A stretch of DNA of 35,008 nt from Nitrospirota bacterium (lineage in GTDB: Bacteria > Nitrospirota > Thermodesulfovibrionia > UBA6902): the NCBI GenBank assembly GCA_016234115.1, contig JACRHD010000027.1:1-35008 (forward strand), written 5' to 3'. Under the pieces are notes generated by a model. That model saw only the letters and a program-made list of their open reading frames with translations, did not search any database and was not told where the DNA came from. Below, one piece after another: positions 31,550 through 35,008 of the stretch (position 1 is its first letter; the number at the start of each line of letters is the position of its first letter). Position numbers and translations under genes: made by a program.

Positions 31550-32581
31550 CTATTCCTTTCTCTGCGGCTCGAGTATTACCTTTATCGACTCCTTAGCCTC
31601 CGCCACGAGCTGAAAACCCAGTCCGCCTTCCTTAAAGGAGAGCCGGTGCGTAATCATGTCTTTCAGGACAACCCTGCGATTGCGCAGCAGGTTCAGCGCG
31701 ACTTCGAGATCAAGGGGACTCGCGCCGTAAGAAGTCATCAGGGTTATTTCATTTCGCCACATATCATTCATCGGGACGGGGACCATGATCCCCGGTTCGG
31801 GTACGGCAAAAAACAGGCCCGTGCCCCCATGGTCTATGCAATTTAGCGCAGTTGTGGACGCCGCAAGCGCTCCGGCGCAGACGATGACAAGGTCTGCAAG
31901 CCTGTTTTCATTAAGCTCGATCAACCGTTTCCGGACATCGTCTTTTGCATTTATCACGGCATCCGCCCCGAAACGTTTCGCCGCCTCAAGACGGTATTCA
32001 TTAATATCGGTGGCGATAATACGTCCTGCCCCGAGCGCCCGGGCAAGCGCTATATGTATAAGCCCTGAAATACCGCTGCCGATAACTATAACCGTCTGTC
32101 CTGCCTTAAGACGCGCGAGTCTCTGCCCTCGAACAACGCAGGCCAGCGGCTCGATAAATGTGCCTTCTTCATAAGACATGTCTTCCGGCAGGAGATAAAC
32201 GCCCCTATCGACATTAATTTGTGGAATTCTTATATATTCCGCAAAGCCGCCGGGGTCGTAATTTGTCCTGTGCAGGGTTTCGCATGCCGTATGAGAGCCA
32301 TTAAGACAATAATAGCAATTATTGCAGGGCACGTGATGAGAGACGAAGACCCTGTCCCCCTTTTTGTACTTGTTGACGCCGTCCCCGACCTCGACGATCT
32401 CGCCCGTGATTTCATGACCCAGAACGCGCGGGGCTTTTTTGATCCTGTACCATTCCATGACATCGCTGCCGCATATGCCGCTTGCGAAAACCCTGACAAG
32501 CAGCTCTCCTGTACCTATTTGTGGAACAGGCATCTCCTCCGTCCGAACGTCCCTGTTGTTGTAGTACATTAATACGCGCAT
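31550..32581 (-). CDS. Zinc-dependent medium-chain alcohol/polyol dehydrogenase
   Basis: A 343-residue MDR-superfamily oxidoreductase resembling sorbitol and threonine dehydrogenases. Catalytic zinc ligands are Cys37 (GICGSD), His56-Glu57 (GHEITGE) and Glu144 (FIEPLACVV). The structural zinc lobe has four cysteines in CNNCYYCLNGSHTAC (86-100). The nucleotide-binding fold carries GSGISG (168-173) followed by ATDINEYRLEAAKRFGAD, whose Asp favours NAD(H). The substrate is not determined. The ATG at 32581 has no Shine-Dalgarno sequence because a palindromic repeat abuts it; a second in-frame ATG lies four codons in. It sits between an LsrF-like aldolase and a PfkB kinase on the same strand. Confidence 0.93.
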   Translation of the reverse strand: MRVLMYYNNRDVRTEEMPVPQIGTGELLVRVFASGICGSDVMEWYRIKKAPRVLGHEITGEIVEVGDGVNKYKKGDRVFVSHHVPCNNCYYCLNGSHTACETLHRTNYDPGGFAEYIRIPQINVDRGVYLLPEDMSYEEGTFIEPLACVVRGQRLARLKAGQTVIVIGSGISGLIHIALARALGAGRIIATDINEYRLEAAKRFGADAVINAKDDVRKRLIELNENRLADLVIVCAGALAASTTALNCIDHGGTGLFFAVPEPGIMVPVPMNDMWRNEITLMTSYGASPLDLEVALNLLRNRRVVLKDMITHRLSFKEGGLGFQLVAEAKESIKVILEPQRKE

Positions 32582-32588
32582 AACTGAA

Positions 32589-32654
32589 GGGGCAAGGGTC
32601 AGGGGTCAAGGGGCAAAGGACTTTACTTGACCCTTGACCCATGCCCCTTGACCC
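32589..32654. repeat. Palindromic repeat, GGGGCAAGGGTCA family
   Basis: GGGGCAAGGGTCAGGGGTCA and on (from 32589) pairs with CTTGACCCTTGACCC and ATGCCCCTTGACCC (32626-32654). It fills almost the whole gap from the aldolase stop codon to the dehydrogenase start. It shares GGGGCAA with the repeat inside hisF. Confidence 0.9.
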
Positions 32655-33454
32655 TATTTTTTCATTATCTTATTCTTTTCCTCTATAAATACTTCGTGCG
32701 CCTCTTTCGCCGTCGCCTTCTTATGAATAATTGAATGCAGCGCTTTCATGACGGCAACAGGGTATTTATTCTGCCAGACATTCCTGCCGAGATTAATTCC
32801 TATGGCGCCCTTTTGCATTCCATCGTAGACAAATTCCATGACCTCAAGCTCAGTATCGCATCTCGGCCCCCCTGCCATAACAACCGGCACAGGACATCCG
32901 TTTGTCACCTTATCGAAGTCTTCACACCAGTATGTTTTAACGACCCTCGCGCCAAGCTCCGCGGCTATCCTGCAGCATAATGCAAGATAACGGGCGTCCC
33001 TTTTCTCAAGCTCCCTTCCTACGGCAGTGACCGCCATTACGGGAATGCCGTACCGCTCACATTCGTTGACGAGTTTCGCGAGGTTCAGGAGCGTTTCCCT
33101 TTCATATTTGGTGCCGATAAAAACAGACATCCCCACGGCAGATACGTTGAGGCGCAGTATTTCCTCTATCGAGGTAGTGAGTCCTTCATTTGCAAGGTCC
33201 TCCCCCACCATGCTGGTGCCTCCGGACACCCTGAGAATAACGGGTTTGCTTTTGACGGGATCTACGGCGCTGCGTAATACGCCTCTTGTAACAAAAAGCG
33301 CGTCCGCGTACGGAAGGAGAGGCTTGATGGTCTCCCCCGGCCTTTCCAGACAACTCGTAGGTCCCTGAAAATACCCGTGATCTATCGGCATAAAAAAACA
33401 GTGTCCGTCAGGCTGAATAATCTGTGCAAGCCGGTTCCTCATTCCCCAGTCCAT
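32654..33454 (-). CDS. LsrF-like class I aldolase (DeoC/FbaB superfamily)
   Basis: A 266-residue TIM-barrel aldolase closely resembling LsrF, the 3-hydroxy-5-phosphonooxypentane-2,4-dione thiolase of AI-2 breakdown. Shared stretches, recalled from the E. coli family member, include DHGYFQGPT, ERPGETIKPLLPYAD, TRGVLRS, VMAVTAVGRE, AAELGARVVKTYW with predicted Schiff-base Lys173, GCPVPVVMAGG and GIGINLGRN-like INLGRNVWQ. No lsr transport, kinase or regulator genes are nearby. A role in AI-2 degradation is therefore doubtful; a sugar-phosphate aldolase or thiolase in a different pathway is equally likely. AAAGGAGG precedes the ATG. It heads a group with a dehydrogenase and a PfkB kinase. Confidence 0.88.
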   Translation of the reverse strand: MDWGMRNRLAQIIQPDGHCFFMPIDHGYFQGPTSCLERPGETIKPLLPYADALFVTRGVLRSAVDPVKSKPVILRVSGGTSMVGEDLANEGLTTSIEEILRLNVSAVGMSVFIGTKYERETLLNLAKLVNECERYGIPVMAVTAVGRELEKRDARYLALCCRIAAELGARVVKTYWCEDFDKVTNGCPVPVVMAGGPRCDTELEVMEFVYDGMQKGAIGINLGRNVWQNKYPVAVMKALHSIIHKKATAKEAHEVFIEEKNKIMKK

Positions 33455-33490
33455 TTTCCAAGTCCTCCTTTAAATTTTAAAAAGGGTATA

Positions 33491-33553
33491 GGTTAGGGTT
33501 AGAGGCAATGGGCTATGGGAAAACTATTGCCTATGGCCCATCGCCTACTGCCT
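33491..33553. repeat. Palindromic repeat, GGCAATGGGCTATGG family
   Basis: GGCAATGGGCTATGG (33504-33518) pairs imperfectly with CCTATGGCCCATCGCC (33530-33545), with degenerate copies of the same words on both flanks. It lies between the YkgJ-type gene and the aldolase gene. Confidence 0.75.
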
Positions 33554-33557
33554 GTTT

Positions 33558-34358
33558 TCAATTCTTCTTCTCCTTCTCCTTCAATGCCTCGTCTTTTACT
33601 TTCAGGCTCTCTTCAAGCATCATGATGTATTTGATATACCTCGCCCCGAATTTTACCAGCTCAATGTCATCGGTCCTGATTTTTTCCACTGTTTGTTCAT
33701 CAAGATCAAATACTTCTAAGAACCTGCTCTCAAATATGAATCTCCTGAACCTGTCCAGATCATAGCTCGCCATGAAAAACTGTATCTGCTTGTTCTCGCT
33801 TAGTTCAGGATGACCGGGAAGGTTTTTTCTCAACTGAACAGTCTTCCACTCCCTGTTTACCCCGTCATATAAATCAACTTCCTGATCTTTCCTCCATGAA
33901 GCTATGGTCCACTGCTTCTTCTCGTGATACCCGTAACAATGGGGCTCCCTGATAAAAAAATAAAATTCTTCTTCTTCGATGCCGGAATCGTCCTTCTTCT
34001 TTTTCCTCAATGTCCCCTGTCCGATCGGATAGTAACGGCAGTTGGCGGGACGGTCCGTATACACTGTGCATCCTTCCGCGGTCACAAAGGGGCAATTCCT
34101 TTCCTTGTCTTCATTCATTTTGAGCATTGCGTAGGGGTGCGATGATTTCTCATCGACTTTCATATTGATATAATTTTCGATAAATTCTTCCGACGACATT
34201 CCAAGCCTTTCTTTAAGTCGGACAACGTCGTACGGCGTCAAGAGGATATCTATGTTGCTGCAGCACTTGGTGAAACACTTTATGCCCTTATGACACCTGA
34301 ACCTGAATTTTGAACTTAGTGTCAATTTGACCGGTTCTACAACATCAAGCTTGCTCAT
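33558..34358 (-). CDS. YkgJ-family cysteine-cluster protein
   Basis: A 266-residue protein with the YkgJ-type cysteine pattern, thought to coordinate zinc or an Fe-S cluster. Cys22 and Cys28-x3-Cys32-Cys33 (CHKGIKCFTKCC) are followed by the typical LTPYDVVRLKERLG helix, then Cys89 (NCPF), Cys97 (EGCTVY) and Cys107 (RPANCRYYP). An extra Cys141 lies in EPHCYGYH. The C-terminal third has no recognised domain and ends in a highly charged helix (EESLKVKDEALKEKEKKN) that could form a coiled coil. ATG 34358 has AAGGAG upstream; a longer in-frame extension to 34535 enters palindromic repeats and is not believed. Biochemical function is not established. Confidence 0.9.
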   Translation of the reverse strand: MSKLDVVEPVKLTLSSKFRFRCHKGIKCFTKCCSNIDILLTPYDVVRLKERLGMSSEEFIENYINMKVDEKSSHPYAMLKMNEDKERNCPFVTAEGCTVYTDRPANCRYYPIGQGTLRKKKKDDSGIEEEEFYFFIREPHCYGYHEKKQWTIASWRKDQEVDLYDGVNREWKTVQLRKNLPGHPELSENKQIQFFMASYDLDRFRRFIFESRFLEVFDLDEQTVEKIRTDDIELVKFGARYIKYIMMLEESLKVKDEALKEKEKKN

Positions 34359-34475
34359 TTGTTCTCCTTGGAGTTTATTGTCGCTAAATGGAAATTTAAA
34401 GTAAAAATTGCCGCTACCAATTATAACAATATCCGACAATATAAATCCAAATCCCTGATTCACCATCAAGAGACA

Positions 34476-34620
34476 AACCACAGAGGGCACAGAGGAAAAA
34501 TTAAATATTAATCCACAGATTACACTGATTAACACAGATGTATTTAGAAATATTTTTTCAATCTGTGAAATCTGTGTAATCTGCGGATAGATAAATCTTT
34601 TCTCTGTGCCCTCTGTGGTT
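34476..34620. repeat. Nested palindrome: CAGATTACA element inside an ACAGAG element
   Basis: The outer arms AACCACAGAGGGCACAGAG (34476-34494) and CTCTGTGCCCTCTGTGGTT (34602-34620) are perfect complements. The inner arms ATCCACAGATTACACTGATT and on (34511-34539) and ATCTGTGAAATCTGTGTAAT and on (34561-34588) belong to the second family. Confidence 0.92.
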
Positions 34621-34681
34621 AGGTGGTGGATTCTGGAAATGTGTCATTTCAAAACGGTAACATCCTCGCAAATAGCCGGCG

Positions 34682-34710
34682 TTTACAAAATAAAGCCTTT
34701 TTTGTATAAT
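34682..34710 (+). promoter_or_regulatory. Strong sigma70-like promoter
   Basis: TTTACA (34682-34687), exactly 17 nt, TATAAT (34705-34710). This is the best promoter match in the window, yet no open reading frame follows it. Confidence 0.65.
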
Positions 34711-34716
34711 CAATTT

Positions 34717-34866
34717 GTACTAAAACTGCCCGTTAAGGGCCTCACCGAATTAAGTTCTATGACAACGGATGCTGACCTCTGATTAAAAGGTTATTCCCTG
34801 CCTACGCTAAGAGCCCAAACCTTTTAACTTCAGCCATGTCCCCTCAAGGTCAGCATCCTATTTTTT
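34717..34866 (+). ncRNA. Candidate small structured RNA, terminator-ended
   Basis: The predicted transcript of about 150 nt starts after the TTTACA-N17-TATAAT promoter. It contains a small hairpin GCCC-GTTAA-GGGC (34728-34740), then a long stem-loop. GGATGCTGACCT (34767-34778) pairs perfectly with AGGTCAGCATCC (34847-34858), and inside it TTAAAAGGTT (34783-34792) pairs with AACCTTTTAA (34818-34827). A 25-nt apical loop and a strongly asymmetric 3' internal loop (34828-34846) remain open. The closing stem is followed by TATTTTTT (34859-34866), as in an intrinsic terminator. No frame longer than a few codons exists. I do not recognise it as 6S, SRP, tmRNA or RNase P RNA. It might instead be the end of a mobile element. 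Confidence 0.45.
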
Positions 34867-34898
34867 CGGAGTCTTGTCAATAGGTGTGTAAATAGCCA

Positions 34899-35008
34899 TC
34901 AGGCGGCCATCCTTTCCAGCACCTTTGATTCCTGTTTTATAACCCCATCGACAAATGTTTTTCCGTTATAAACATCAGGCAACAACCAGTGACCTTTTAA
35001 GGAGCGGA
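34899..35008 (-). CDS. Possible 3' end of a gene running off the window edge
   Basis: A minus-strand frame open from the right edge to a TGA at 34899-34901 encodes about 36 residues, ending LLPDVYNGKTFVDGVIKQ and then ESKVLERMAA. The residue mix looks protein-like, but I do not recognise the family. It could be the end of a transposase or a hypothetical gene, or simply a chance frame. Confidence 0.25.
   Translation of the reverse strand, partial: RSLKGHWLLPDVYNGKTFVDGVIKQESKVLERMAA

Noticed and set aside
34717-34866. 6S RNA, SRP RNA or integron attC identity for the structured element
   Set aside because: The paired region is only about 93 nt, the SRP GGAAGG-type core is absent, and the inverted repeats lack attC core sites. 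Left as an unidentified candidate.

Overview
The window looks like a chromosomal segment of an uncultured, roughly 50% GC Gram-negative bacterium with extensive extracellular-electron-transfer hardware. The mix of outer-membrane multiheme c-type cytochrome clusters, HDOD and PilZ signalling proteins, and housekeeping genes in small mostly minus-strand operons fits Nitrospirota (Thermodesulfovibrionia-like) or a Desulfobacterota relative. That placement is inference from gene content and style, not a phylogeny.

Layout. 1-2885: a truncated palindromic repeat, then mutS (minus). 2976-6785 (minus): an apparent operon of a beta-barrel outer-membrane protein, a 5-heme cytochrome, a 10-heme lipoprotein ending in a CHRD domain, and a PilZ protein. 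6822-7364: regulatory region with a duplicated promoter block, a sigma70-like promoter and a long leader holding a c-di-GMP-I (GEMM)-like motif. 7365-9632 (plus): a secreted six-heme protein with nine MopE-type metal-binding repeats, then a strong terminator. 9808-10125: second PilZ gene. 10325-10398: tRNA-Arg(CCU). 10561-12744: glgX. 12819-14400 (minus): hisA-hisF, with an unusual heptamer-repeat insertion in hisF. 14583-16962 (plus): ferritin-like protein, mtgA, crcB, DUF190. 16959-24846 (minus): a chemoreceptor, then a second and more classical porin-cytochrome conduit (MtrA/DmsE-like decaheme, MtrB/PioB-like barrel, ABC-type substrate-binding protein, 13-heme lipoprotein). 25209-26066: HDOD protein. 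26293-26733: small exported protein. 26969-28668 (minus): rpiB-glyA. 28941: coaE. 29536-33454 (minus): LsrF-like aldolase, zinc dehydrogenase, PfkB kinase, and a second HDOD protein. 33558-34358: YkgJ-type cysteine-cluster protein. 34680-34866: a promoter and a structured, terminator-ended transcript that may be a small RNA. The right edge holds a possible truncated reading frame.

How it fits together. Both conduit clusters encode the three expected parts of an outer-membrane electron bridge: a barrel, an inner multiheme protein and an outer multiheme lipoprotein. PilZ proteins, a GEMM-like leader and a chemoreceptor sit among them, which suggests (inference) control by a cyclic dinucleotide.

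A second theme is repetitive DNA. Many intergenic gaps are filled by palindromes built from short degenerate words (ACAGAG, CAGATTACA, GTGACAAGT, GTTTAGAGT, GGGGCAA, GGCAATGGGC). One heptamer word of this kind also lies inside hisF.
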